Part shown: positions 32,449 through 43,609 of the stretch, piece by piece | Layout: the number at the start of each line of letters is the position of its first letter | How positions within the stretch are numbered: the stretch's first letter is position 1 | Assembly (NCBI GenBank): GCA_022497145.1 | Contig: MU385950.1 | Location: forward strand, 44,924 to 108,923 | Length of the DNA stretch: 64,000 nucleotides | Direction: 5' to 3' | From: Rostrohypoxylon terebratum | Taxonomy: Eukaryota > Ascomycota > Sordariomycetes > Xylariales > Hypoxylaceae | Made by a program: the position numbers and the translations under genes | The notes under the pieces: model-generated | What the model was told of the DNA's origin: nothing | Databases searched by the model: none | What the model saw: the letters and a program-made list of their open reading frames with translations, nothing else

Positions 32449-33442
32449 TTAGAAAGTCGCGACGGCGGGTCCGGGCATCACGTAAGCGCCAGCACCACCC
32501 CAGAAGTTGAAGGTGAGACCAGGGTCTGTCTTGCTGTAGATTCCGGGGATCTTGACGAGCGGAGACGGCTTTGCGGTGCCGGTGCCTCCAGTGATGCGGA
32601 TTTGCGCACATTCCATGTCTACGTAGGTGTACTTATTAGTACCTATATAAGCGGTTGAAAATGGAAGGCAGGGGTAACTTACATAGCTGCGGCTTTCCGG
32701 CGTCTGGTTCATTGTTTGTAATTAGTGAGAGGTCTTAGAAATTACCGGAAGGTGCAGACTTACGGTTCTCGTGGATACCGATGTGCTCTCCTCGGAGAAG
32801 GTACTCGCCATCCTCAAGAGTTGTTGGCAAGGTGAATTCCATGGTGTATTTGCCGTAGGTTGGCCAGCCGCTGGTGCTGGTGGGGCTTCCGGTTGGGCCA
32901 GATTCCCAACTAAGTCATTTAGTTCTCATGTTCGTTTATATACGAGTGGTGACGTTACTTACACCTTGAACCAGTCACCAGATCCATCGTAGTCGCTCAC
33001 ATTGCCGGGAGCCTTGGACATATAGAAAAACCCTGGGCCCGGGTGCTCGATGAACTCGTTGTTGAACAACTTAAGACCGATCTTGTCTCCGGCCTTAACG
33101 TCCATGTAGGTCTTGGTTCCGGCGCTGGTAGCACCCTTGTTGCATCTCAGATCGTTGCTATCTCTTGTTAGTTCTCCATAGAAAAAATATTCTTGCTGTA
33201 AAGGGGACACGAACGAGTCGATGATCTCCATGAACGACGGCATGTAGCTGTTGGAGTTCTTTCGGACGTAGGTGTATTCGCCTCCAACTTGCTTTCCATT
33301 GTGCATGACTTCAAGAACGCTTAGCGACAGTTCCTACTTAGGTGAGATATGGAGACTTACGGATGTTGAGGATGTAGTGGGAGCTGACTAGGGGGGCAGA
33401 CAGCAAGGCTGCCGCCGCGGCGAGAGTAAAAGATCTAACCAT
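32449..33442 (-). CDS. AA9 lytic polysaccharide monooxygenase
   Basis: A secreted copper enzyme of 254 residues that oxidatively cleaves cellulose or hemicellulose. Exons on the minus strand are 33442..33361, 33308..32963, 32909..32764, 32703..32683 (only 21 bp) and 32618..32449; every junction keeps frame and gives family sequence, for example GIHENHAGKPQLYMECAQI. A signal peptide ends at VSS, leaving His1 of HYILNI as the N-terminal copper ligand. The second ligand is His in EHPGPGFFYMSKA and the axial Tyr is in GAYVMPGPAV. The central GEYLLRGEHIGIH is also diagnostic. There is no cellulose-binding module. It is on the strand opposite to the neighbouring membrane-protein gene. Confidence 0.93.
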
Positions 33443-35505
33443 GTTGACAAGTAACCTAACCTGATACAGGACGGTAGCCAAGTAGTTTGCGGTCTACAAT
33501 TCACTGAACAGAGTTAGCGGATGTCAAAGCCTTTTATGCACATCGTTGCCTTGTCCTCTACTTAGCAATCACAGCTTCACAACCCAGTTCCCGCTCTCTA
33601 GCCGCGCATAGTCTACCTGAATATTCGCTCGGCAATCGTATTTATGCCGAGAAATCGCTAAAGTCCCTTGTATTCATTACTTGGAAGATGGTAGCATATT
33701 TGCTAAGTCTCGGCAATCAAAGATCTAATCTAGCGACTGGATGAGAGAATCTGGGGAAATGTCAGTTGCACTTGGCATACTTGGAAAATTACAAATAGGA
33801 GGCGACGGTTTTCCGTGTTAGGAATCCAGCCCACCGTTCTCCGTGATGCGTGAGCCCATCAAGACGGCATGGCTTCGATTAATGTATAGATAGATATTCT
33901 TCACTCCTTCGTCCAGTGGATCTCGTTCGCTTATAGGCATTCGATTCAACCACATCAAGTTCAAACAGCTCCAGATGCCTCATGGTCTACCACACCGCCC
34001 CAAGAACAGAACCCCAAATATAACTGGTGCGCATACCACCTGGACTGCCGCACAACCAAGATAATCTGACCCCGATCTCACTCGGCTTCACTATATATCG
34101 AAAGATATGAAATTACACATATTCCCTACCGGTATAAGCCTCTTAAGGCTTATCAATGACTAATAGCAAGTGTTTGGAGTAGTCTGAATTAGAAATCTGG
34201 GGAAATCTTGTTTTTCAAATGCTAGAGACATCGTCAAAGAATATAGTGAGCCCCCCCTCCAACAATCTATATTCAGCCTAGAGAGAATAACCGGCAGAAA
34301 TGATGGGATCATATGATTAAAAATATACACGCCCTACTATTCCTGTTTTGCATGTTATTTCGTTAACTACCTACCTACTCTAATTACTAAGCTTTCTAGG
34401 GAATTAACAAGATTAAAAGCAGCATATCAATAATAGTTAGTCATCATCCTTCCTGAACACTGATCTTACTACCCTCCCCTATAAGAGAAGCCCCTGAGAT
34501 CGTGTCACTTAGCTATACGTTACTTATACTATTACATATACTTAATCATATCCACTAGGTAGCTTTGATACAAGAAAAGTCCAATACAATGCACTTCAAA
34601 TTCTATGTTCTACCAATTTTAGCGGAGGGCTAAGAAACGAAATGGTACCGGCTTTCTAGGTGGGTACTGAATTAGGAGGCACCAGGAGTATATATTACGT
34701 GTGAATGTGGTGCATTGCAGTTCAAATACGCTTCTTACATAGAGATTTTAGCTGCGTTAAGTAGGTACCTAATGTCTACTCAGTGGTGTGAAAGAAACAC
34801 TAAACAAGATGTCCGATGCTGGCACATTGGTATCTCAAATCTCTGCATGTCAGACCAACTGTCAGCGTAGTATTCTCTCTCCGGTCTAAATCGGATCTCG
34901 GAAACCAGTAGGCAGAGAGGCGGTTCACTCAAATATTTAGAATCAATTTGTGTAATCCAAGAACCGTCAGCCACGTTTGTGAGAGTCTATATGAGGCAAT
35001 CTGAGTGGAAACTAATTTTTCCTCCTATAGCATCAAGGCAGCAGTTTGTCCTATCCTTGGCCGAGAAAGAAGCGAGATTTACGATGGGGACATGCGGTTC
35101 GTCAACCCGTTGGGCAATATGGGGAGATCCTACAGCCTGCGTGTCTGGAACGTCTATTCGCCTCATTGACGATATCTCTGTTGTATATAGGTCATGGACT
35201 TAAAGGTTTGATTCTATATTCGGTGGTGAGAGTGAAGCATGGGAGAGAATAGTCAAACAGAGGTTCCGATGAACTCATCCTTAGGTAGATATTCATTGAG
35301 ACAAAGTCAACACAAGATGTTGTGGTTAAATCAAAAATTCTCATTTTTACGAAAAGATCTACCTAAGGATAAGGAACGTATGATTGACTGCAACTGTAAC
35401 TACCTAGGTAAATGTTTAATAGTAATTATAGCTAGAGAAGTACCTTACGCTAGGCATGACTACGGTACTTTTCAGGGGCAGCGTAGGTAGGGCGTATGTA
35501 TCTGT
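33443..35505. other. Intergenic, 2 kb, includes AA9 promoter
   Basis: No gene is supported. Reading towards the AA9 gene, a TATA-like GCATAAAAGG lies on the minus strand near 33530-33539, about 90 bases before the start codon. CTCGGCA/TGCCGAG motifs lie further upstream (listed separately). The rest is AT-rich with TAGGTA words. Confidence 0.5.
33628..33718. promoter_or_regulatory. CTCGGCAATC repeats upstream of AA9 gene
   Basis: CTCGGCA (33628-33634) and TGCCGAG (33645-33651) form an inverted repeat with a 10-base spacer, and CTCGGCAATC recurs at 33709-33718. These lie 190-280 bases upstream of the AA9 start. They may be a transcription-factor site; the factor is unknown and the assignment is by position. 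Confidence 0.35.
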
Positions 35506-36805
35506 TCATAGTTCCGGACTTCTGTCAAGTATCGACTGAACAGTGTCCTTCACAGATTTTTCCAAGTCAATATAGTCCATTCCCAACATTTCCTTAGATT
35601 TGGTATTATCAAATTGATAGACATCGGCAGGTAAATCATCCTGCGAGCTCTCAGGCAGTCGTGACGCAAGCTTCGGGAACGATTTTTGAGTCACGTCTGC
35701 GATCTGCTTGTTCGAGAAATGTCCCGAGACAACGTAGAAACGATTACCGCCGGCTTCGGGTACGGTGATGGCTCTGAGGTGCGCCTTGGCTACATCGCGG
35801 ACATCGACGAAGGTGAACACAGGAAAGGTAGGGGACAAGCCTGCTTTCATCTTTCCCTGTACCATGTCCCGGATGCGGTGGTTAGATGTGTTCATGACGT
35901 CTAGGCTTCGAAGGTTACGTTGAAGGGGACCGAATGTGAAGGTGCAATTGATCGTGGCAAGGTCAAAGTTTGGCCGCTCGGTGTTTATGAAATTCCACGC
36001 AGCCTTCTCGGAGAGCACCTATAGCCAAGTCAGCGTGAACGCATTATCATTCACAATCAGGAGGCAGTACCTTGCTTGTCTCATAAGCTGTCTTCGGATT
36101 GTGGATGTCCTCCAAGGTCCACGGAGCCCAGACGGTCTCGTTATAGACTTTGGCATGCTGGCGAGGGTTGATCATGGCTGCAGATGACGATGTAATCACG
36201 ATACGCTTTACACTCGGAGCGTTTGCTTTCACAGATTTAAGTACGCCTACTGTCCCTTTGATTGCTGGATCTAATAGATCTCTGATAGGATCACGAACAA
36301 CCAGTGTATAAGGTGAGGCGGTATGGACCACATAGTCGAAAGCTGATCCTGTTTTAAATACCTAGGTATTTATTGTCAGCTCATCGCTAGACCTTACGTC
36401 TCTCAAAACACGAAGAATTCGAACGTATTAGGGGACTTACAGGGTCAAAATCCCCCTCCGCTGCAATGTCGCCTACAATAACGTAGGATATATTGTTTCG
36501 TTGAGGAAGTGGTATGGAATCGACGAGGCCCCGTCCTTTCTCGTCCGATCTCACTGTAGCTACGACTTCGAATCTAGGTAGATAACGAGTCAGCTCTGAA
36601 TCATGTTAGGTACTAGGTTCGTAGGCAGGATAGTATACCCATCGTCAAGGAATGCGTCAATTACGTGAGATGCGATGAACCCGCTGCCTCCTAAACGATG
36701 TAGAAGTTAGGAATCAAATATGACCGCTTCTTTTTGCAGGTGCTCGTTTTTTTGCTTACCTGTGACTAAGACTTTACCTTTCGGTAGTTTCACTTGACCC
36801 CCCAT
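35506..36805 (-). CDS. NAD-dependent epimerase/ketoreductase (extended SDR)
   Basis: A 344-residue extended SDR similar to dihydroflavonol reductases, Gre2-type aldehyde/ketone reductases and cinnamoyl-CoA reductases. Exons are 36805..36760, 36690..36639, 36573..36441, 36361..36071 and 36018..35506; the four introns (52-79 bp) keep frame. Joined sequence gives VLVTGGSGFIASHVIDAF (dinucleotide-binding loop), FDYVVHTASPY, ITSSSAAM (active-site Ser) and AYETSKVLSEKAAW with the catalytic Tyr-x3-Lys. Later FTFVDVRDVAKAHL is the family's substrate-side motif. It shares a 420 bp divergent promoter with an FAD monooxygenase, suggesting a joint role in aromatic or secondary metabolism (inference). Confidence 0.9.
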
Positions 36806-37225
36806 ATCTCTGCTTTTTTCTTCTCCGTGTCACGAAATAATAGCACCACAAAGATGCTGCCGTGGTACCTTCGTTGAACAAATTGAAGTAGGGTTGGCCT
36901 TACATATCACCGTCACACGACGATGCTTGTCTTAGTAGATTCCGCCAAAAGCCTCGGTGTTCCGACGCATCTACCCCAACTGAGGCCGAACGGAATCTTC
37001 CGATGGTGGCTGCAGCCGCTGACAGAATGAGTTAATTAGGTACCTAAAAAGCCGTCGACCATAAGATCGTTGTCTCCACGTCTCTTTTACTTCGTCATGG
37101 CCGGGAACTCAACCAGACGATCAAGGAACGGCTCGCGGTAAAATCTCCATAAAGGCCGTGATTGCCGAGATTGATCGAGACTTGACTGATAAGTGACAAA
37201 GTAAGTCTTCCAACTAAGCTACACA
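36806..37225. promoter_or_regulatory. Bidirectional promoter with CGG-N6-CCG site
   Basis: The 420 bp between the divergent ketoreductase and FAD monooxygenase starts contain CGGAATCTTCCG at 36991-37002. This is the inverted half-site pair CGG-N6-CCG bound by some Zn2Cys6 regulators (Ppr1/UaY type). Its near-central position could control both genes; the regulator is not in view. Confidence 0.45.
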
Positions 37226-38681
37226 ATGACGTCTGAAGGGTTCGCTAGCATTCGTGTCGCTATTGTCGGAGGAGGCATAACGGGCACTGCACTTGCGCTA
37301 GGTCTCCAGAAGCGCGGCGTCGGTTTCACATTGTACGAACGCTACCCGGCTTCTACGGAGATCGGGGCCGGCCTCGGATTCAGTCCCAATGCCGAGCGTG
37401 CTTTGAAAGTCATCAACCCCGAACTAGATCGCGTTCATAAGCAATTAGTTCCTCAGACTCATGTGGAAGAATATTTCTGCTGGGTTGACGGTTATAGAAC
37501 GAATGAGGTCAAGGCCAGGACCTACGTGAGTAAATGTCGTTCTCATGCGTCGATGATGTTTTCATTAACCTCGTGTTATTCTCCCTGTAGATTGGGGTAG
37601 ATGCTTTCAAGGGAGGGAGACGGTCCGACTTTCTAGATGAATGGTCGAAGCTCGTCTCGAAGGATAACGTCAAGTACAACAAGGAGTTAAAATTCCTTGT
37701 TCACAAAGATGACGGCAAGGTGATGTTACAATTCAAAGATGGCTCCGTCGAGGAAGCGGACGTTGGTAACGCACCCTTACTCGCTATTCGGAGGTTCCGA
37801 TGATACAGGACCAAAAGCTAATGCATGAGGAAGTAATCGGGTGTGATGGGATACACTCACGTGTCCGTCGATTGATATTAGGGGATACCAATCCCGCCTC
37901 ATATGCCTGCTACACAAACAAATATTGCTTTAGGGCACTGGCTCCGATGGAAAAGGCTCGCGCGGTGTTGGGAGCGGAGCGGACCACGGTGGATGGTAAA
38001 GTGGCAAACAGGTTCATGCTTACCGGACCGAATGCACACTTCCACAGCTATCCAGTGGCACAGGGTCAATTCCTAAACATCTTGCTCGTCATCTCCGACC
38101 CCAATCCGTGGCACACTGAAGATGGCAAGCACACGACTTCTGGAAGTAAGGGAGAGGCTCTGCGGGCCGTCAAGGACTGGCATCCGAATGCGAGGGCGAT
38201 AGCAGAACTGTTGCCCGACGAACTACAGAAGTGGGCTCTCTTTGATATGTATGAGAACCCTGCGCCATACTACTATCGTGATAGTGTGGCCATTGCAGGC
38301 GATGCGGCTCACGCTTCAGGTCCCCACCTGGGCTCAGGAGCCGGCTTCGGTATAGAAGATGCCCTGGTTCTTGCGACAGCGCTCGAAGCTGTTAACACAA
38401 GACTCGGGGTCCACGGCCAGAAGACAAAGGTCAAACTCTGCCACAATGCACTAGCCGCATATAACAATGTGAGATACGATCGGACGCAGTGGCTCATAGG
38501 GGCTACACGCGAGACTTGTAAATTGCTCCATTGGCAAGACGAAAACGTTGGTAGCGATTTCGGGAAATTTGTTCCGGAGATTAACAAGCGATTCCATAAG
38601 ATCTGGGACTACGACATTGACGAGATGGTCAAGGAAACCTTGAGAGAATTCGAGAGGTTGGGTAGCAAGTTGCCAAACTAA
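37226..38681 (+). CDS. FAD-dependent aromatic monooxygenase (salicylate hydroxylase-like)
   Basis: A 440-residue class A flavoprotein monooxygenase that hydroxylates aromatic acids with NAD(P)H. Exons are 37226..37525, 37591..37765 and 37834..38681. The second intron's acceptor (GAGGAAG) is chosen because it restores EEADVVIGCDGIHSRVRR. The FAD motif GGGITG sits at residues about 13-18 with the acidic YERYPAST loop after it; the GD motif is AIAGDAAHASGPHLGSGAGF. Length and motif order match salicylate 1-hydroxylase-type enzymes of ascomycetes, including those in secondary-metabolite clusters. The actual substrate is unknown. It is transcribed divergently from the ketoreductase through a shared promoter. 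Confidence 0.9.
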
Positions 38682-39569
38682 TTTCTGGCTAATATGGTCG
38701 ATATATGGTCAAGGCTGTCAGGGGTCGCGTTTAGACGCTAACAGTTTGACTAGAAAACAACGATGTGTTCTGCGAGCGACCGGTTATGCGCTAAGAAGCC
38801 AAGAGCCTTGGAATATTGAAGCATGGAAGGATTTAAGGAAATTAAGCGATTCTACTTTAGTTAGGTAGCAGTTCGGCGATCGAGATGCCAATTTAAGAGA
38901 CAAGATGTTGTACACGACGCCGTCAATTTCAAGTTTGAAGTAGCCCAATTCAAAGATAAGTACTATTTGCACCTATGCTTAGTGGAAATTTCCATATCGT
39001 AGCTGTTCATTGATTCTTTTTACTATTCTCTTATTTACCTCCTTCCGTATCTCCAGATTCTTTTCCGTCCTATACACTACCAAAAGCCCAGGGTATCTCA
39101 TAAAAGCAAAAGCACCGCCTTCCACCGGGCCATGGAGCCAAATACCACCCTCCATCGACACTATCTATGTGCCATATTCCATAGGACAATGTGATGATGC
39201 CTTATGTATTTGTGCTGTCGTGATAATTTATTATAAATGGTAGGTAGTAGTTGTTTTGGTGAGAATAAGAAATGCTCTAAAAAGTACCTGGCAAACATGA
39301 TTAGCATTCATGATACGTCAAAGACAACGTGAAGTTCGCCTACCAGACAAATCAGTCAGACCCCGTCGTAGAATGTTTCTGTCCGTAATCCGTTCAGCCT
39401 TATTCTATCCCTTTTTTTGAGACAGGGTTGGCTCGGATTCGAAGTCGACCCGGTCTCAATGATCTACATTGTGTGTGACCGGAATTTTCGAAAACTTTCC
39501 ATCATGGGGTCGTTGTGATTGAACATGAATTGATATCTTCTATAGTATACCCAACTCTTAGGGTCGTCC
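38682..39569. other. Intergenic between convergent genes
   Basis: 888 bp between the FAD monooxygenase and the rhodopsin-domain gene. No gene or repeat recognised. Confidence 0.4.
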
Positions 39570-40622
39570 TCATCTTGCGTCAAAGATCAGAGATGAAGAG
39601 CGAGAGCGCGACGCGGGAATGATAACGTCGTCATCGTCATTATGGTGGGGGATAACCGCAGGAGGGGGCGGAGATATAAGGCCGTCTCGCACACCAGGCG
39701 TTGTCGATTTAGCGGCGAGCTCCTCGTCCATCTTGATCCAGGATTCCCTCTCAAAACGTGACGGCCGACTCAACGGCTCTCCGCTGGCGTAGTCCGCCGC
39801 GCTTCGATGGTCAGATCTTTTGCGCCGTGCAACCCGCAGAGATCCGTAAATCGTCGGCGCATTCGCCACGAAGCACGAGACGAACATCTGCACGGACGCC
39901 CATAAGCTTCGCGTGGTTTGGGAAGAATTTTCGTTGAAAATCAGGACGACGCGGATTATCGTGACGACGATGCAGAAGGAGCCCAGCGCAAATAGGGTGT
40001 ATAGGGAAACGTATTCCGATACGGTTCTCTTTCTCAGACAGATCAGAGGATACGCGATTAAGAGAACTAGGAAATCGATGACGATGTTCGAAACGCATAG
40101 GAGAAGCAGCTGAACGTAGGCACGCACACATGTTCCCGGATCGGGCTCCACTTGCCAATAAAGTCGAATTGGACGGCATTCAAGGAAAGTCGCAAGTACG
40201 ATAGCGATGAATGTGATTCCCAAGGTGGCCCAGGTTATTTTGGTAAGTCGGTTCGCCCAAGCGATGCCGGCAGTAATGCGTGAGTAAAACAGAAGCAGGA
40301 GACAGACCTGCAGCCAAAGTCCAGCCGCGAGTAGAACCCTTGCCAGAAGAACCAAAATGCTTCCCACTTTCAACCGATATTCGTCATCGCTGGATTGGAT
40401 ACCATTATGCAAGGCGTCGTTGGCGGTTCCGAATTGTAGATAAAAGTTGTTAGCGACGATCCGGCCGATGATGACTAGCATCGACAGCACGACTAGGAAG
40501 AATGCGAGGTCGGATAGCTCGCGGCGCCATATCGAGATGAACATTCGGATGGCGAGGATGAGGACAGACAATGCCGCGCACGCATATCCGACGTGCTCCG
40601 CTTCAGATGACTCGTACGCCAT
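39570..40622 (-). CDS. Fungal rhodopsin-domain (PTH11-like) seven-helix membrane protein
   Basis: A single-exon gene encodes 350 residues from the ATG at 40622 (MAYESSEAEHVGY). Seven hydrophobic helices are apparent in the first 270 residues, including ACAALSVLILAIRMFISI, LAFFLVVLSMLVIIGRI, VLLAAGLWLQVCLLLLFYSR, ITWATLGITFIAIVLATF and FALGSFCIVVTIIRVVLIF. The ECRPIRLYWQ loop and the ASVQMFVSCFVANAPTIY region are characteristic of the fungal rhodopsin domain found in PTH11-like receptors. The C-terminal tail is polar, with His/Asp and Arg/Ser runs. Such proteins are plasma-membrane sensors of unknown ligands in most cases. It has no CFEM domain. Confidence 0.87.
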   Translation of the reverse strand: MAYESSEAEHVGYACAALSVLILAIRMFISIWRRELSDLAFFLVVLSMLVIIGRIVANNFYLQFGTANDALHNGIQSSDDEYRLKVGSILVLLARVLLAAGLWLQVCLLLLFYSRITAGIAWANRLTKITWATLGITFIAIVLATFLECRPIRLYWQVEPDPGTCVRAYVQLLLLCVSNIVIDFLVLLIAYPLICLRKRTVSEYVSLYTLFALGSFCIVVTIIRVVLIFNENSSQTTRSLWASVQMFVSCFVANAPTIYGSLRVARRKRSDHRSAADYASGEPLSRPSRFERESWIKMDEELAAKSTTPGVRDGLISPPPPAVIPHHNDDDDVIIPASRSRSSSLIFDAR

Positions 40623-42334
40623 ATTTGGCACGCGCGAGAGAAACCGTTTCTCAAGCGGTTCGTTACTTAGTATACATGCTTTCTATCGATGATAAGACGA
40701 AGTGATATGATGCTTCTACATTACATTAGAAGCGACGAGGGTGTAGCAGACGTCAGACGGTAGAAGGTTTAGAAGTTGAACTAGGTATGAAGTGGGTAAA
40801 GAAACGAGATGCACGAAATGCACGAAATACTGGAAGACTTCATCGGCCCACAAGTCTCTCCGCATGAAATACTATGTACGGACGCAGATAAAATAACAAC
40901 AGCATTAATTGGAGGCATTGATTTAATAGAGAAAACACAGTCAGACGGGAACCGTTCCCGATGCTAAGCTGTTAGCCTTGTTGGTATATGCTGGCGCCGT
41001 TAGATATAGCCAATATGGGGTTAGTGATGGGGGTTTACATAGTAGTATAAATCCTTGATAGATCCTTGCTTGGTCCGTACCGTCGGGGTCCCGGGGTCAA
41101 GGTGGACATGCTGGCGAGCATCGCGACAAAGAACCTCGGTGTGTCCCCGCCTACACCGGCCCTCTTACTATGGATGTATAGCGGACCTTTAAAAATTTAA
41201 CTGAGAACGTGAGAAAAGATAGGTATGAAAATCGGCAGTTTATATTTAGGAGTAGATTCAGATAGCCTGCCTCTGGTCAGCGAGAACTTGAATGACTACC
41301 CATACGCCATCAGCGTGTAATATCTACATCATATACAGCATAGCTGAGCCCACTTGGCAGGGCCACCGTTGGTATTACCCTGTCACCCCGTTGTTGGGCT
41401 GAAAAAATACCAAATGGGACGTTGGCCAGGGGCTTCCATCCCCCCTGGGTGCCGCGCCATCGATTATTCGTCGACTGAAAATTTTGCCCCGTATTCGGGC
41501 CCGTAGCCGAAAATGCTTAGGGTGCTTTGTAATAGGTTGCTTAGAAAGTCGGGGGATTCGCACTGACCCAAGTTCATGTGTGTGCTCGCACGTCAAGAGG
41601 AGCCTTTCCGTCCGACCCGTGATACTAGAATAGCTTCAGCGCATTGATCTGCCACCCAAAACAAGATATTGATTTGCTCATGGAAACACTAGCCATGCTT
41701 TAGAAGAGGCCGACGACAAAGCTAATGCGTAACTCCTTACCTAACACGTAGTAGTCCTGCACTGAAGTAAATTTAATAAAGATATTTCCGGTCAAGGAGA
41801 AATGAGTCGTTGGCGTGGTATTATACTGAAGCAAAATTGATCAATTAGACTCAATCACCAACATTACAACTCCCATCACCAACCGTGCCGGACTTGACAC
41901 TCCTGAGGATGGCCAGAGAACATCGCTTCGATGTTGTTTTCATGATGACCCATCCTGATCTGCTGTAATAAAATTCTTATTATGAATCCTTTTTGAGTCA
42001 AGAGGCAATCCGAACCACGACATATTGGACAAGATTTGCCTATTACAAGTACGCATCCCACAAGTCAAATGAAAGAAAATACTTACCCCAAACCACCTGG
42101 GTATGTTGGTGCTTAGCGGCCTATGTATTCCTCTGGAGACCCCTCCTTTCCCAGCGCCGATGACATCACCTGGCACCAACCCGGCGAACCACTCAGCCGG
42201 GAGACCGTCCGTCGGGATGAATTCGCCGCTGGTGCCACGGCGAATGATGCCCTTGGTCTCCGAGTATTACAAGCCGAGAACAAGCCAAAGCCAGCAGCGT
42301 TGCTGACGTACTACTAAAGATTGCTTTCCCAGGC

Positions 42335-42540
42335 CGCATGTACCCACCACCGGCGTTGTTGTTAAACAGTTAGGTAAGTAGGTACGTTGGCTATGGTGTT
42401 AGCCGCAGTCGCGATGGACTCTGGATCTCCGACATCTAGGTAGCGGTAGAGTTGTAATGTTGCTCAGGCTGCTATCTCGGGGATCTTAGCGGTGTCACGG
42501 GCCGTCGCGAGTACGTGATGGCCGTGAATGGCGGCGGAAC
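42335..42540 (-). pseudogene. Broken short-chain dehydrogenase fragment
   Basis: On the minus strand, conceptual translation gives HGHHVLATARDTAKIPEIAA, a stop, then LDVGDPESIATAANTIANV, a second stop and, after a frame change, LFNNNAGGGYM. These pieces are the second strand (cofactor specificity), the LDV-x-D motif and the NNAG motif of an SDR, in correct order and spacing, most like the 1-acyl-dihydroxyacetone-phosphate reductase (Ayr1) group. The N-terminal TG-x3-G-x-G motif and the catalytic YxxxK part were not found nearby. At least two stops and one frameshift make it a decayed copy. Confidence 0.7.
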
Positions 42541-43235
42541 AGCTTGTCATTCAATGAGGGACATCTGGATGAGCGACCTGTGGCTCTTGTGGACCGAAGA
42601 AGCGTCGGCATCGAGACAGAAAGCAGAATTTTTCTGTAGCTGCGTTTGCTACCTAGTAGGTTGGCAATGTTTTAGTATTCATGGATGAGAGAAATCCAGG
42701 ACTGAACACTGCTAAGTGAGAGGGGGCTTGGGATACTGTAGGCTGGGCTGGCTGGCTGTAAGGTCGCCCAAGACGTATACTATCCCTTTGTTAGAGTCTC
42801 TATTAACACCCCGCCACGCCCCTAGGGGCAGCACCTAGCAGCCAGCTCATAGCCCCTGACAACCCTTAAGGGGTTGGTATGAAACTGGTGCTAAATTCTC
42901 TTGAAAGAGATCTGAGAGGGTGTTGTAAGCTTGAACGGGTGACTATTTACGTGCTACAATCCAAGGCTTACATTTCTGGCATTCTGCTGAAAAAATGCAT
43001 GTGCCTCAACTAGAAGCCGCTGCCTGTCTTGATCTTTTTCAATCCTTGAATAGGAAACGGGGCATGGGCGGAAACCTCGGCGGGTATTAGTTGGCAGGTT
43101 GGGTGCATCGTCGCTAAATTTACGGGTACAGAGTACCTATCTAGTACCTGGTGACTGCAGTTAGCGACGCAGAGCAGCTCCTTGACAAAAGTTACAGGGA
43201 AAGAATCGCTAAACAGTCCTCCATAAATGATTGGT

Positions 43236-43400
43236 TATCTCCCGAAGTGCCAACTAACAGCAGTACATAAGCCCATATAAATACTGAAGGCTGCGCCCAA
43301 TTAGAACTTAAGTGAGAGTTACTAAGCATTTTGTAGCCAATCAAATCATAGATTTAATGGGTATATTTTGTACTGCTGTCAGTTGGCACTTCGGGAGATA
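43236..43400. mobile_element. 165 bp TA-flanked inverted-repeat element (MITE-like)
   Basis: Two 32-base arms, 43236-43267 and 43369-43400, are inverted copies with one mismatch (core TCTCCCGAAGTGCCAACT). Each arm begins with TA, so the element could be 161 bp flanked by a TA target duplication, as left by Tc1/mariner-type transposases. The internal 101 bp has no coding capacity. It lies within the region of gene remnants. Confidence 0.65.
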
Positions 43401-43609
43401 CGGTTTTGGAAGTCTACCTTGGAGGGAGAGGAAAACATCGCTTCTAACACTTAACATCCATCAGAATAAATGTAAATTTCCTAGAAATACCTCTTCTTCC
43501 TCTTATTTTTCGTTTGCTTACTGCAAAAACAAAAGGAAAATGGCTGCAGATTAAGTTCTTGTTCTATCGTCCCGAGTCCCGTCCCTTTATTTATGTAGGT
43601 ACATAAAAA

